The notes: generated by a model from the sequence alone, not told the origin. A stretch of 64,000 bases of DNA from an uncultured Roseibium sp. (GCF_947499295.1 NZ_CANMNP010000016.1:62001-126000); one strand, 5' to 3'. Shown: positions 35,404 through 45,363, counted from the first letter of the stretch. A program made the numbers and translations.

Positions 35404-35579
35404 GGATTTCCTTTCAAGCTTGGCGCATTCGTTCTGCGCCTTGTAGACCTCAACTTTGTTCGGCGTAAAGGCCTCGGTCAGATCTTGTTTTACGCTTGGA
35501 GCATTTTGCGCCTATATCTATGGGTCAAAGGCAGGCGTCAAACAAAGACGTCAGCTGTCTGACCTACGGAGAACAAACC

Positions 35580-36629
35580 TTGAGCTTGAGCGACCTCGAC
35601 AAGAGATCACGCGAAATCTTCCGCTCGATCGTTGAAACCTACCTTGAGACCGGAGAGCCGGTGGGTTCGCGAAATGTTTCTCGCAGTCTTGCCATGTCAC
35701 TTTCGCCCGCTTCGGTAAGAAATGTCATGTCAGACCTTGAACACCTGGGCCTGTTGCATTCACCTCACACAAGCGCCGGGCGACTGCCAACCGAAATCGG
35801 TTTGAGGTTTTTCGTGGATGCGCTTCTGGAAGTCGGCGACCTGACCCAGGATGAACGCCAACAGATCGATGTGCAGGTGAGGGCCTCGCAACAGACAAAT
35901 TCTGCCGAGCAGGTCCTGACCGAGGCCAGTCAGATGCTTTCGGGTCTTTCGCATGGAGCGGGAGTGGTGCTGACTCACAAGTCAGATATGCGTCTGAAAC
36001 ACATCGAATTCGTGCGCATCGAACCTCAAAAAGCACTTGTCATTATGGTCAGTGAAGACGGGTCGGTAGAAAACAGGGTCATCGATTTGCCGGCGGGCCT
36101 GCCTTCTTCGGCGCTGGTCGAAGCGACAAACTATCTTAACGCGCAGATCCAGGGCCGCACTCTTTCCCAGATCCGAACCAAACTTGAAAAAGTCAGAGAC
36201 GCAGATCAGGCGGAGCTCGACCTTCTTAGCCAGAAGGTGATTGATACAGGTTTGGCTGTCTGGAGCGGCGATGGCGTCAACGATCCGGGAACACTAATTG
36301 TCCGGGGCCGCTCAAATCTCCTTACCGATCTCGACGCCGTGGAAGATCTGGAACGCATCCGTTTGCTCTTCGACGATCTGGAGAACAAGAAAGACCTCAT
36401 TCAACTGCTTGGTCTTGCCGAGAAAGGCGATGGTGTCCGTATTTTCATCGGATCGGAAAACAATCTCTTTTCCCTGTCAGGATCTTCGCTTGTCGTTTCT
36501 CCCTACAGGGACAGCAGCCAACGCATTGTCGGCGTTCTTGGTGTCATCGGTCCAACCCGGCTGAACTATGCTCGCGTCATCCCCATGGTGGACTATACAG
36601 CGCGGCTAGTGAGCAGGCTCCTGGGCTAG
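35580..36629 (+). CDS. hrcA: Heat-inducible transcription repressor HrcA
   Basis: A 349-residue HrcA, the repressor that binds CIRCE elements upstream of groESL-type chaperone genes. The N-terminal winged helix ([34 protein letters not shown]; then [19 protein letters not shown] and [16 protein letters not shown]) is typical, followed by the GAF-like dimer domain. I prefer TTG 35580, with GGAG 8 nt upstream and the protein starting right at the conserved helix; ATG 35520 would add 20 residues. Divergent from rph as in other Rhizobiales, but grpE, which often follows, is absent. No CIRCE-like repeat was noticed in the window. Confidence 0.95.
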   Translation: MSLSDLDKRSREIFRSIVETYLETGEPVGSRNVSRSLAMSLSPASVRNVMSDLEHLGLLHSPHTSAGRLPTEIGLRFFVDALLEVGDLTQDERQQIDVQVRASQQTNSAEQVLTEASQMLSGLSHGAGVVLTHKSDMRLKHIEFVRIEPQKALVIMVSEDGSVENRVIDLPAGLPSSALVEATNYLNAQIQGRTLSQIRTKLEKVRDADQAELDLLSQKVIDTGLAVWSGDGVNDPGTLIVRGRSNLLTDLDAVEDLERIRLLFDDLENKKDLIQLLGLAEKGDGVRIFIGSENNLFSLSGSSLVVSPYRDSSQRIVGVLGVIGPTRLNYARVIPMVDYTARLVSRLLG

Positions 36630-36686
36630 ACACTTATAAGATACAACCCGGTGATATGACGTTTTGTACCCCAAACAGGACTAGAC

Positions 36687-37490
36687 ATGCTTTCACCTGC
36701 AGAACTTGAGCGCTACGCCCGCCATATTGTCATGCGCGAAATCGGAGGCGCAGGACAGCAGAAGCTCAAAAAAGCGCGCGTTCTGGTGATTGGGGCCGGC
36801 GGCCTTGGAGCGCCGGTTCTTCAGTACCTTGCCGCAGCAGGGATTGGTACACTTGGAATTGTCGATGATGACACGGTATCTTTGTCCAACCTCCAGCGAC
36901 AGGTTATTCACGATACCGACCAACTGGGTGAACCGAAGGTCGCGAGCGCGGCCGAAGCCATTGCCAGGTTAAACCCGAATGTAAAAGTGGAGCCGCATCC
37001 GACCAGAATTGCCGGCCACAATGCCATTTCTCTGATCAGCGGATATGACTTTGTTGTCGATGGTTCGGATAACTTCGATACACGCTACCTTGTTTCAGAT
37101 GCGTGCTTTTTTGCAGAAAAACCACTGATAACAGCCGCAGTCGGGCAATTTGACGGATCCATCACGACCTTGCGTCCATTTGAGGACAATAAGGACGGCG
37201 AGGCAAATCCGACCTATCGCTGTCTCTTTCCTCAGAAACCACGTGATGGACTGCTGCCCACTTGTGCCGAAGCCGGAGTTCTTGGTGCGCTCACAGGTAT
37301 TGTCGGGGCGATGCAGGCCATGGAAGTGATCAAGGAAGTTACGGGAACTGGGGATAGCCTGGTCGGCCGTATGATGATGTTCGACGCCAGAGCGTTTCGA
37401 ATGGAGACCATTCGCTACAAATGGTCTCCAAAAAATCCGCTCAACGGTATCTCACGCAAGAACTGGTCAGAGATGCTGGAAGACACCTGA
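36687..37490 (+). CDS. MoeB/ThiF-family adenylyltransferase
   Basis: A 267-residue E1-like enzyme that adenylates the C-terminus of a small sulfur-carrier protein (MoaD or ThiS). It starts ELERYARHIVMREIGGAGQQKLKKARVLVIGAGGLGAP, with the nucleotide motif GAGGLG, then DDDTVSLSNLQRQ and DGSDNFDTRYLVSDAC. The structural zinc site of E. coli MoeB appears lost: the first CxxC is reduced to TYRC and the C-terminal CxxC is absent. No moaD, thiS or rhodanese gene is adjacent, so MoeB versus ThiF cannot be decided. Confidence 0.88.
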   Translation: MLSPAELERYARHIVMREIGGAGQQKLKKARVLVIGAGGLGAPVLQYLAAAGIGTLGIVDDDTVSLSNLQRQVIHDTDQLGEPKVASAAEAIARLNPNVKVEPHPTRIAGHNAISLISGYDFVVDGSDNFDTRYLVSDACFFAEKPLITAAVGQFDGSITTLRPFEDNKDGEANPTYRCLFPQKPRDGLLPTCAEAGVLGALTGIVGAMQAMEVIKEVTGTGDSLVGRMMMFDARAFRMETIRYKWSPKNPLNGISRKNWSEMLEDT

Positions 37491-37509
37491 TCAGCTGCCG
37501 GGGATGATA

Positions 37510-39306
37510 TCAGTGATTGTCCCGCGGCAGACCTTTGTGCGCAACGTCCTGATATTTCACCGCAGGCTCAAGGACCATGCCCTTGTCGAATTGTCCAATC
37601 ATGGACCGCTGGATCTCTTGCCATGGCGTCTGACTTTCAGCAACCTTGAACCCACCCGCAGCTTCCAGATCTGCTCGGCGTTTGGCCAGTTCCTCCTCCG
37701 AAATCAGAATATTTGCGGCGCCTTTTCTGAGGTCGATCCGGACCGGATCGCCGGTCTTGAGCAAGGCCAGCCCACCCATGGCAGCAGCTTCTGGAGATGC
37801 ATTCAGGATCGATGGTGATCCCGAAGTGCCGGATTGGCGGCCGTCACCAATGCAGGGCAGCGAGGTGATGCCGCGTTTGATCAGCGCTGCAGGCGGCTGC
37901 ATATTGACAACTTCAGCACCGCCCGGATAGCCGATCGGACCCGTACCGCGAATGAAGAGCATGCAATGCTCGTCAATCTCAAGATCGGGATTGTCGATGT
38001 TGTGATGGTAATCTTCCGGCCCTTCGAAAACGATGGCCCGGCCTTCAAAAGCTTCAGGATCATCTGGATTGGACAGATACCTGTTCCGGAACTCTTCCGA
38101 AATGACGCTTGTCTTCATGATCGCGCTGTCGAACAGGTTGCCTTTGAGATTGAGGAAACCGGCTTTTTCTTTCAGTGGCGCGTCATAAGCCTTGATCACA
38201 TCCGGCAGATCCGTGGTGATGCCTTCACAGTTTTCAGAAATTGTTTTGCCATTGGCAGTGATTGCACCGGGATGCGGCAGCTTGCCGTTTCGGATCAACT
38301 CGGCAATGACGGCCGGAACGCCGCCCGCGTGAAAATAGTCTTCACCAAGATATTCACCGGCCGGTTGCAGGTTCACCAAGAGAGGGATGTCCTGACCGAT
38401 CGCCTGCCAGTCATCATTGTCCAGTTCGACACCGAGATGCCTGGCAATTCCGTTCAGATGGATCGGCGCGTTGGTCGACCCGCCAATCGCAGAGTTGACG
38501 ACAATCGCGTTTTCGAACGCTTCGCGGGTCATGATATCCGAAGGCTTCTGATCGGCCCGCACCATCTCGACAATCCGCTTGCCCGTTTCATAGGAAATCG
38601 CACCGCGCTCACGATATGGGGCCGGAATCGCAGCAGAGCCAGGCAGCTGCATGCCCAGCGCTTCAGCCAGCGAATTCATGGTCGTCGCCGTGCCCATGGT
38701 GTTGCAGTAACCAACTGACGGCGCCGAAGAAGAAACGAGGTCCATAAAGCCATTGTAATCGATCTCGCCTGCAGCCAGCATCTGGCGTGCTTTCCAGACA
38801 ATGGTGCCTGAGCCGGTCCTTTCACCTTTGTGCCAGCCATTCAGCATAGGCCCGACCGAGAGTGCAATTGCCGGGATATTTACGGTTGCGGCTGCCATCA
38901 GACATGCCGGTGTCGTCTTGTCGCAACCGATCGTCAAAACGACGCCGTCGATCGGATAGCCATAAAGGAGTTCAACAAGGCCCAGATAAGCGAGATTGCG
39001 GTCCAGCGTCGCTGTTGGACGTTTCCCGGTTTCCTGGATTGGATGAACAGGGAATTCAAACGCAATTCCGCCTGCTTCGCGAATTCCTTCGCGAATGCGA
39101 TTGGCGAGTTCCAGGTGGTGTCTGTTGCACGGAGAAAGATCAGATCCCGTCTGTGCAATACCTATAATCGGCTTTCCAGACTGCAATTCTTCCCGTGTGA
39201 TTCCAAAATTGAGATAGCGCTCGATATAAAGCGCAGTCATGCTTGGATTGTCCGGATTGTCGAACCAGGCGGCGGATCGCAGACCTGCTTTTTTTGTGTC
39301 GCTCAT
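37510..39306 (-). CDS. IlvD/Edd-family dehydratase, probably L-arabinonate-type
   Basis: A 598-residue iron-sulfur dehydratase. Cysteines at C60 ([10 protein letters not shown]), C128 ([11 protein letters not shown]) and C201 ([11 protein letters not shown]) match the three [2Fe-2S] ligands and spacing described for the L-arabinonate / pentonate dehydratase branch rather than IlvD. It would convert a sugar acid to its 2-keto-3-deoxy form. ATG 39306 follows GAGGGACGAGG; the upstream Met at 39336 lacks a ribosome site. It is convergent with the MoeB-like gene. No sugar dehydrogenase, aldolase or transporter is adjacent, so the substrate is inferred from family only. Confidence 0.85.
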   Translation of the reverse strand: MSDTKKAGLRSAAWFDNPDNPSMTALYIERYLNFGITREELQSGKPIIGIAQTGSDLSPCNRHHLELANRIREGIREAGGIAFEFPVHPIQETGKRPTATLDRNLAYLGLVELLYGYPIDGVVLTIGCDKTTPACLMAAATVNIPAIALSVGPMLNGWHKGERTGSGTIVWKARQMLAAGEIDYNGFMDLVSSSAPSVGYCNTMGTATTMNSLAEALGMQLPGSAAIPAPYRERGAISYETGKRIVEMVRADQKPSDIMTREAFENAIVVNSAIGGSTNAPIHLNGIARHLGVELDNDDWQAIGQDIPLLVNLQPAGEYLGEDYFHAGGVPAVIAELIRNGKLPHPGAITANGKTISENCEGITTDLPDVIKAYDAPLKEKAGFLNLKGNLFDSAIMKTSVISEEFRNRYLSNPDDPEAFEGRAIVFEGPEDYHHNIDNPDLEIDEHCMLFIRGTGPIGYPGGAEVVNMQPPAALIKRGITSLPCIGDGRQSGTSGSPSILNASPEAAAMGGLALLKTGDPVRIDLRKGAANILISEEELAKRRADLEAAGGFKVAESQTPWQEIQRSMIGQFDKGMVLEPAVKYQDVAHKGLPRDNH

Positions 39307-39415
39307 GGCGCCTCGTCCCTCATTAATTCGCTTCAAGCGTTGCGACCGATAAACACCAGCTCACGGTTGCTGTAAAGGCAAGGACAGCTCCAATTGACAC
39401 TCCAACAACGGGAAA

Positions 39416-41047
39416 TCAGGCGAGTGCCGAAGATTTCTTCAAAGTATCTGCGACCGAAAATCGCGCGAAGACCCAAAGGATTGCAAGACATACTCCGAGA
39501 AGCATTGACGCTGCTCCCAATGGAGCAAGGAGAAAAACACCGCTCAAACCTGCAAGCGCCCAAAGTGCGGTCAACAGCCTTTTTGCTTGAACCGCCAGCG
39601 TCTTTCGCCGTGTTGCCAGCGCCTTCAATGCCGGAAAAGCACCGATATCATTGGTGTCACTGACGGCGATTGGTTCAATCGAAACTCCATTTCCCTGCGC
39701 ATTGCCGGTGGCGCACACACTCAACTCCAGTGCAGACCTATCCTGCGACAAGCTCAAAACAAGCGGATACGTGTCGGTCGCTGATCTGGCAGCGGCTTCT
39801 TGCACCTTTTCGCCAGCGAGAGGGTCATCCATCAGCTCCAGGCCCAGCATTCCGGCAAGCGCTTCCCGGGTCTTGTGGCTATCGCCGCTGAACAGTCTTG
39901 GTACAAGACCTTCCGCACGAAGCATTCTGCCAGCAACCCCCGCATCCTGACGCAGTGTGCCTTCCAGCCCGAGAACACCCACGACACGGCCCCCAACGGC
40001 TACTCTTAGAACCGTCTTCCCATCCGCTTCCAGTGATCGCGCAATTGCATCAGCTGTGAAACTATCGATTTTCAGCTCCTTCAGAAGATCCGTGGTCCCG
40101 ATCACAACGGTCTGACCGCCCAACAGTGCAACGACACCCAGTCCCGCGGCGGGTTTGTAGCGATCCGGATCTTTCACAGCTACATGCCATTGAGTGGCCA
40201 GTTGCCGAAGTGCATGTGCGACGGGATGATCGGACCGGGCTTCGGCCGAAGCCGCCACGGCAAGAAGTGTCTTGGGTTCATTGTTGAACGCCATCACATT
40301 CGTCACCACAAGGTCCGGTCCAGACATCACAGCCGCCTTGTCGATAACGATTTCCTTGGCATTGGCGATCCTGCTGAATGCATCCGGTGCCAGTTCACGA
40401 GCGCCCGACGCAAGTGCAGCCTTTTGAAAGACCTTGTCCGCAAATGCATTGATACCGTCGATCAAGTTTGGCCAGGACATCAGAAGCGTAACCGACGCTG
40501 CCATGGGAGCCGACGCAGGATCAATGGCCCACCAACCGAGAGCTGTTGCAACGGACAGCCCGATTGAGCCAGCGGCCTCTTTGAGGCCGCTAATATCCCC
40601 ACGAGGCGGCAGCACGGCCACTCCGAGAGAACGCAGCAACATGAGAAAAGCCGCAGCCAGCGCTGGCCAGTTCGCCGATACCGGTTCAGCACCGGCCAGG
40701 ACAAGCAGCGTTGTAACCGTCAACAAAATTGTGCTCACGAACAACGTTGTCAGCGTCAATGGACGGCCCACGACGCGATTTATCGAGTATGACAGCGCAA
40801 GAAACGAAAAAATCACCGAGAAACTGCTGAAAATCAGTGCACTGTACTTACCGAATACAAGAACCGATGACGTCGGGCTGATCAAATCAGGGGGCGCTGC
40901 CTGCAAAGCCGCCACGAGCATGCAAAGTGACAGGCTCATAAAGGTGAGCCAGAAGACAGATATCAAGGGGGTTTTCGGCATGGCCGGAGGCTTTCGTGCG
41001 TAGGGTTCCTCGAATGTTCGGAGAAGCCACTTGCCGGGATGGCACAC
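39416..41047 (-). CDS. P-type ATPase-like pseudoenzyme (degenerate P1B type)
   Basis: A 543-residue membrane protein that follows the P1B-ATPase layout but lacks its catalytic signatures. About four helices fill residues ~28-190. The CPC-type metal motif is replaced by SWPNL (191-195). The phosphorylation motif DKTGT is DKAAV (236-240), keeping Asp and Lys only. The nucleotide-domain HP motif is kept (SDHP, 272-275), as is GDGxTVL-like DGKTVLRVAVGGRVVGVLGL. TGD is SGD (387-389). The hinge GDGxND is missing, with SLSQDRSALEL around 432-441. The paired C-terminal helices (~488-530) are kept. It lies 109 nt upstream of the dehydratase on the same strand. The start is uncertain (41047, or Met23 at 40981). 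Loss of function or a scaffold/sensor role is inference. Confidence 0.75.
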   Translation of the reverse strand: MCHPGKWLLRTFEEPYARKPPAMPKTPLISVFWLTFMSLSLCMLVAALQAAPPDLISPTSSVLVFGKYSALIFSSFSVIFSFLALSYSINRVVGRPLTLTTLFVSTILLTVTTLLVLAGAEPVSANWPALAAAFLMLLRSLGVAVLPPRGDISGLKEAAGSIGLSVATALGWWAIDPASAPMAASVTLLMSWPNLIDGINAFADKVFQKAALASGARELAPDAFSRIANAKEIVIDKAAVMSGPDLVVTNVMAFNNEPKTLLAVAASAEARSDHPVAHALRQLATQWHVAVKDPDRYKPAAGLGVVALLGGQTVVIGTTDLLKELKIDSFTADAIARSLEADGKTVLRVAVGGRVVGVLGLEGTLRQDAGVAGRMLRAEGLVPRLFSGDSHKTREALAGMLGLELMDDPLAGEKVQEAAARSATDTYPLVLSLSQDRSALELSVCATGNAQGNGVSIEPIAVSDTNDIGAFPALKALATRRKTLAVQAKRLLTALWALAGLSGVFLLAPLGAASMLLGVCLAILWVFARFSVADTLKKSSALA

Positions 41048-41312
41048 TTGTGTCTGCCTCTGAACACCTTCAAAAGTGCTGGACAGCTTTCAAGACCGCA
41101 ATGGCTTGAAACCACTTGAACAGGTGGAATGCCCGGCCCAACGGCAGTTCTTAAGCAGTCTTGCCCATGTTTTGGGCGGCCGGCCGGTTGATGCGATCAA
41201 ACATCATGATAGTGTTCGCTCGCATCTTTTAATACTGGCTCGCCGATTTTGAGAGCCTCACCCAATATTGACTAGGGTTCTTTTCAAATTCTTCGGGGCA
41301 TATACTTTAAGT

Positions 41313-41338
41313 GGAGGGCACAATTGCCCTCCTTTTTT
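41313..41338 (+). terminator. Orphan intrinsic terminator
   Basis: GGAGGGCA (41313-41320), loop CAAT, TGCCCTCC (41325-41332) and six T residues to 41338. This is a textbook plus-strand terminator, yet no plus-strand gene lies upstream within 3.8 kb. A TATACT box at 41301-41306 lies directly before it. It may end a short untranslated RNA. Confidence 0.8.
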
Positions 41339-41599
41339 GTGAATGTTCCAACTTGCGACAAAAGGCCAGGGCATCCACACAATTCTGTTTCCAACGACAC
41401 GTTTTCAGCTTGGTTTTATTCAAGCAAAAAATTTGCTTTGCCACCTTGTCGGATTCAGACGGCAGAAACTGCCGGGCAGACACTCCCTTGTGGTTATCCA
41501 AAAGCGGCAAGGTCGGGAATCAGGAGGTGTCGACGAGTCAAGTGCTGGCTCGCAGTGATCCAGAAAAAAGACCCCCATTTAATCGCCTGACAGATTCGC

Positions 41600-41636
41600 A
41601 AAGTGTTGCGATCGCCAAGGATTGCCGCAGCACTTT
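41600..41636 (-). terminator. Hairpin after the ABC importer operon
   Basis: AAAGTGTTGCG (41600-41610) pairs with CGCAGCACTTT (41626-41636) over 11 bp with one G-T pair, 6 nt beyond the stop of the last importer gene. No T-run follows on the minus strand, so it may protect the 3' end or act as an imperfect terminator. Confidence 0.4.
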
Positions 41637-41642
41637 CAGGAT

Positions 41643-43364
41643 CTAGGCGCTTTCGAGATTGGCGCGGGAAAGAAGTTCCATAGATGGCATAAGGTCCAGC
41701 AACTCCCGCGTATAAGCGTGTTGCGGTGCTTCAAAGAGCTGATCGCAGTCTGAAACCTCACACAATTCGCCATTTCGCATGACGCCGATGCGGTTGCACA
41801 TCTGCCGGATTACAGCGAGATCATGACTGATAAACAGCATGGTCAAACTCAACTCCTCCTGCAGGTCTTTCAAAAGGTTGAGAATCTGGGCCTGGATCGA
41901 AACGTCGAGAGCCGATGTGGGTTCATCGCAGATCAAAAACCGCGGACGCGTGGCGAGAGCCCTTGCGATGGAAATACGTTGGCGCTGCCCGCCGGAGAAC
42001 TCGTGCGGATATTTCTGACCAGCAGCAACACCCAAACCCACATGGTCGAGCAGATCGTCGACAATCTGGCGAACCTCTGAATTGCCGGAAGCCAGCCGGT
42101 GAAACTTGATTGGTTCCGCGATGATATCCCTCACGCGCATGCGCGCATTCAAGGAGGAGTAAGGGTCCTGGAAAATCATCTGCATCTGGCGACGCATTGC
42201 CAGGACGTCTTTCCGGTTTTTAAGTGATGTCAGTTCCGTTTTGCCGAAAAGGATGGACCCGCCCGTCGGGTGATAGAGACCGGTGACCAAACGGGCAATG
42301 GTCGACTTGCCGGACCCGCTTTCACCGACCAGACCGAAAGTTTCGCCTTCCTGGATGTCGAAACTGACCTTTTTGACGGCCTGAAAATATTTCCGCCTTG
42401 ATGGAAACACCGAACCTCTTGTTTCAAAGCGCATATCAAGATCACGGATTTGCACCAGCGGTCCCGTAACCTTGTCGTAGTCTCGTGCTTTGCCAAGCCA
42501 GTGGGTCGAAATGTCGATCTGCTTTTGAGGCGTTCCGGCTTCTTCAATGTAGTTCACAACCGGGAAGCGCTCGACCTTTATGTCCGGCCTTGGAACCGCG
42601 GATATCAGGCTTTGCGTGTATGGATGATTGGGCGCTCCGAGCACTTGGCTGGTTTCGCCATATTCCACAAGCTCGCCACGATACATCACTGCGACATGGT
42701 CGGTTATGTCTGCAATGACCCCCATGTCATGTGTGATGACCATCATTGCGACGTTGCGTTCAGCGCACAATGATTTCATCAATTCAAGGATTTGCGCCTG
42801 AATTGACACATCAAGAGCTGTCGTCGGCTCATCGGCAATCACGAGTTCCGGTTCGGCACAAAGCGCGAGCGCAATAACAACACGCTGCCGCATACCACCA
42901 GAGAACTGGTGAGGATACTGCTTGATCCTTTCGCCAGCGTCGGGAATTCCAACCGCATCGATCAATTCAACAGCCCGCTTTTGCGCATCGGAATTCGACA
43001 GCGGCAAATGAGTCTTGATCGTTTCAACCAATTGGGATTCTACCGTCTGCAATGGATCGAGCGACGTGAGCGGGTCCTGAAAGATCATACCGATCTTGCG
43101 TCCCCGCAGGCGGCGCTTTTCCTTGTATGGCAGTTGGTCGATCCTCTGGCCGTGCAGATAGATCTCACCTTCAGCGATACGACCGGGTTCCTGCAGCAAT
43201 CCAATAACCGCATTGCCGACGGTCGACTTGCCAGCACCCGATTCACCGACCACACCGAGGATCTTGCCCGCTTCCACGCTGAGATTAACATCGTCAACCG
43301 CCACGAAGACAGAATTGCGACCTGGAAATTCCACCGTCAGGTCTTTGACATCAAGAACACTCAT
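41643..43364 (-). CDS. Oligopeptide ABC importer, two fused ATPase domains (DppD-DppF type)
   Basis: A 573-residue protein carrying both nucleotide-binding domains of a peptide importer on one chain. Domain 1 has Walker A GESGAGKST (~40-48), signature FSGGMRQRV and Walker B followed by DEPTTALDV. Domain 2 has Walker A GESGSGKST (~350), signature FSGGQRQRI and DEPTSALDV. Each ends in the peptide-importer tail (NHPYTQSLISAVPRP and QHAYTRELLDLMPS) typical of OppD/OppF. It is the last gene of the minus-strand run, 7 nt after the second permease gene. Confidence 0.96.
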   Translation of the reverse strand: MSVLDVKDLTVEFPGRNSVFVAVDDVNLSVEAGKILGVVGESGAGKSTVGNAVIGLLQEPGRIAEGEIYLHGQRIDQLPYKEKRRLRGRKIGMIFQDPLTSLDPLQTVESQLVETIKTHLPLSNSDAQKRAVELIDAVGIPDAGERIKQYPHQFSGGMRQRVVIALALCAEPELVIADEPTTALDVSIQAQILELMKSLCAERNVAMMVITHDMGVIADITDHVAVMYRGELVEYGETSQVLGAPNHPYTQSLISAVPRPDIKVERFPVVNYIEEAGTPQKQIDISTHWLGKARDYDKVTGPLVQIRDLDMRFETRGSVFPSRRKYFQAVKKVSFDIQEGETFGLVGESGSGKSTIARLVTGLYHPTGGSILFGKTELTSLKNRKDVLAMRRQMQMIFQDPYSSLNARMRVRDIIAEPIKFHRLASGNSEVRQIVDDLLDHVGLGVAAGQKYPHEFSGGQRQRISIARALATRPRFLICDEPTSALDVSIQAQILNLLKDLQEELSLTMLFISHDLAVIRQMCNRIGVMRNGELCEVSDCDQLFEAPQHAYTRELLDLMPSMELLSRANLESA

Positions 43365-43371
43365 ACCGCCC

Positions 43372-44349
43372 TCACCGCAATTTCGGATTGAGCGCGTCGC
43401 GCAGCCAATCGCCTAGAAGGTTGACGTTCAAAACCAGAAGCGCCAAGGCCAGACCAGGGAAAATGGCAATCCACCATTCACCCGAATAGAGAAAATCATT
43501 GCCGACGGCGATAAGAGTGCCGAGCGAAGGTTGGGTGGGCGGCATACCGACACCAAGAAAGGAGAGGGTCGCTTCGGTCACAATGGCGAGCGCAAGATTG
43601 ATCGTTGCGATAACCATCACCGGTCCCATGACATTGGGCAGGATATGGCGCGCCATGATGATGACAGATGGGATACCGATCACGCGCGCGGCCTGAACAT
43701 ATTCCTTGTTCTTTTCAACCATCGTGGAGCCGCGCACGGTACGGGCATATTGCACCCAGAACGACAATGCGAGCGAGACGATCAGAATGTAAAACGCGAA
43801 GACTTCCCGATCGAGCGAGCCGAAGATGCCGTTTGCGACACCGTCAATCAGCAGTGCGATCAAAATGGCCGGAAAAGTGAGCTGGACGTCAGCGATACGC
43901 ATGATGACGGCATCCGTGCGTCCGCCCATGTAACCGGCGACAAGGCCGAGTGTGATCCCAAGGACCGCTGCAGCGATCACCGAGCAAAATCCGACGATAA
44001 GCGAGATCCGCATACCGTAAAAAATACCGGACAGCAGATCCCGTCCCTGATCGTCAGTGCCGAGCAGAAAGCTCGGATCGGAGTATTCCATCCAGACCGG
44101 CGGAACGCGGGCATCCATGATGGAGATGGAGGCAAGATCGAACGGGTTGTGAGGTGCGACCCAGGGCGCAAGGATAGCCAGCAGGAACAGGATAAATGTC
44201 CCGCAGGCCGCGACGACCGTCACCTTGGACCTTAAAAAGGAGTGGAACAGATCACTGTCGACAATCTTTGATAGCCGTCCGGGAGCCTCTTGGGAACCGG
44301 ACCGATCGGCAACCGCCGCTTTTGCTTCTTCGTTGGAGACATAAGGCAT
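43372..44349 (-). CDS. Peptide ABC importer permease, DppC type
   Basis: A 325-residue inner-membrane permease with an N-terminal helix (VTVVAACGTFILFLLAILAPWVAP) and five more. The DppC/OppC pattern includes HPFGTD-like FLLGTDDQGRDLLSGIFYGMRISL and the cytoplasmic coupling loop EAARxxG, here QAARVIGIPSVIIMARHILPN. It lies between the DppB-type and ATPase genes with gaps of 15 and 7 nt, so all are co-transcribed. Confidence 0.96.
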   Translation of the reverse strand: MPYVSNEEAKAAVADRSGSQEAPGRLSKIVDSDLFHSFLRSKVTVVAACGTFILFLLAILAPWVAPHNPFDLASISIMDARVPPVWMEYSDPSFLLGTDDQGRDLLSGIFYGMRISLIVGFCSVIAAAVLGITLGLVAGYMGGRTDAVIMRIADVQLTFPAILIALLIDGVANGIFGSLDREVFAFYILIVSLALSFWVQYARTVRGSTMVEKNKEYVQAARVIGIPSVIIMARHILPNVMGPVMVIATINLALAIVTEATLSFLGVGMPPTQPSLGTLIAVGNDFLYSGEWWIAIFPGLALALLVLNVNLLGDWLRDALNPKLR

Positions 44350-44364
44350 GGTCGGTCAGTCCCC

Positions 44365-45339
44365 TTATGGCCGGCCAACCCGCAGACGCGGGTCGATGAA
44401 GAAATAGAGCATGTCGACAATGTAGTTGATTGCGACAAAGAGAAACGCCGTCAAAAGCAGGTAGGCCGACATGATCGGGATATCGACGTTTTGCACCGCC
44501 TGCAGGAACATCAGACCCATGCCGGGCCACTGGAACACCGTCTCGGTGATGGTCGCAAAGGCGATGATCGCACCAAGCTGCAGTCCGGTGATAGTAATCA
44601 CGGGAACCAATGTGTTCTTCAGCGCGTGCCGGAAATGGACCAGCCTGTCCGGCAGGCCGCGCGCTCGGGCAAACTTGATGTAGTCGGTGCGGATAACTTC
44701 CAGCATTTCTGCCCGGATAAGACGCATGATAAGCGTCATCTGATAGAGGCCCAAGGTGATGGATGGCAAAATTAGCGCTTTGAGGCCGGAAACGGTCAAA
44801 AACCCGGTTGTCCACCAGGAACCTATCTGGACGGTCTCGCCGCGCCCGAAACTTGGTAGCCACTGAAGCGTTACTGAAAACAGGAAGATCAACAATATAC
44901 CGATAAAGAAGGTCGGCAACGATATCCCGACCAAGGACACGGACAGGAACAGTTTCGAAATGGGCGACTCCCGGTTAAGACCGGCATAAATGCCCATTGG
45001 AATGCCGACAATCAGTGCAAATAGGGCGGAGGTCAAACTGAGTTCAAGCGTCGCCGGAATGCGTTTGGCGAAGAGCTCGGATACCGGCTGCCGGAACTGG
45101 TAGGAGGTTCCGAAATCAAACCGGGCCGCCTTGGAGATGAAGCGATAGAACTGAACCGCAATCGGATCGTTCAGACCGAGCCTTTCCCTCAAGGCTTCCC
45201 GTTCCTCGATTGACGTTTCGATCCCGACCATCTGATTGATGGGGTCTCCGACGAAACGGAACATGGTGAACGCAAGCAGTGCGACCACCAGCATGACAAT
45301 CACCGCCTGAAGCAAACGGCGTGTTGCAAAACCAATCAT
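44365..45339 (-). CDS. Peptide ABC importer permease, DppB type
   Basis: A 324-residue permease that begins MIGFATRRLLQAVIVMLVVALLAF and continues with the periplasmic loop and RLGLNDPIAVQFYRF typical of DppB/OppB. The coupling loop DYIKFARARGLPDRLVHFRHALKN is present, followed by PVITITGLQLG. It is the first permease after an attenuating terminator at 45364-45392 that separates it from the binding-protein gene. Confidence 0.96.
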   Translation of the reverse strand: MIGFATRRLLQAVIVMLVVALLAFTMFRFVGDPINQMVGIETSIEEREALRERLGLNDPIAVQFYRFISKAARFDFGTSYQFRQPVSELFAKRIPATLELSLTSALFALIVGIPMGIYAGLNRESPISKLFLSVSLVGISLPTFFIGILLIFLFSVTLQWLPSFGRGETVQIGSWWTTGFLTVSGLKALILPSITLGLYQMTLIMRLIRAEMLEVIRTDYIKFARARGLPDRLVHFRHALKNTLVPVITITGLQLGAIIAFATITETVFQWPGMGLMFLQAVQNVDIPIMSAYLLLTAFLFVAINYIVDMLYFFIDPRLRVGRP

Positions 45340-45363
45340 TACGGCTCTTTGGGTTCAGAAAGG

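Larger units (their letters stand above)
41048..41642. other. Intergenic region without a supported gene
   Basis: Several short overlapping frames are open between 41311 and 41646, but none has a ribosome site or recognisable protein character. The region holds the upstream side of the pseudo-ATPase gene, the orphan terminator at 41313-41338 and a hairpin at 41600-41636 after the ABC operon. A small RNA ending at 41338 is possible; otherwise I see nothing in it. Confidence 0.5.

Noticed and set aside
37834..38718. 294-codon plus-strand frame opposite the IlvD/Edd gene
   Set aside because: Antisense shadow of a clearly conserved dehydratase.
41268..41306. TTGACT and TATACT as a promoter for a small RNA
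   Set aside because: The spacer is 27 nt, and the start would fall right at the terminator stem.
41324..41590. Short overlapping frames in the intergenic region
   Set aside because: No ribosome sites, unusual composition, and three mutually overlapping frames without protein features.
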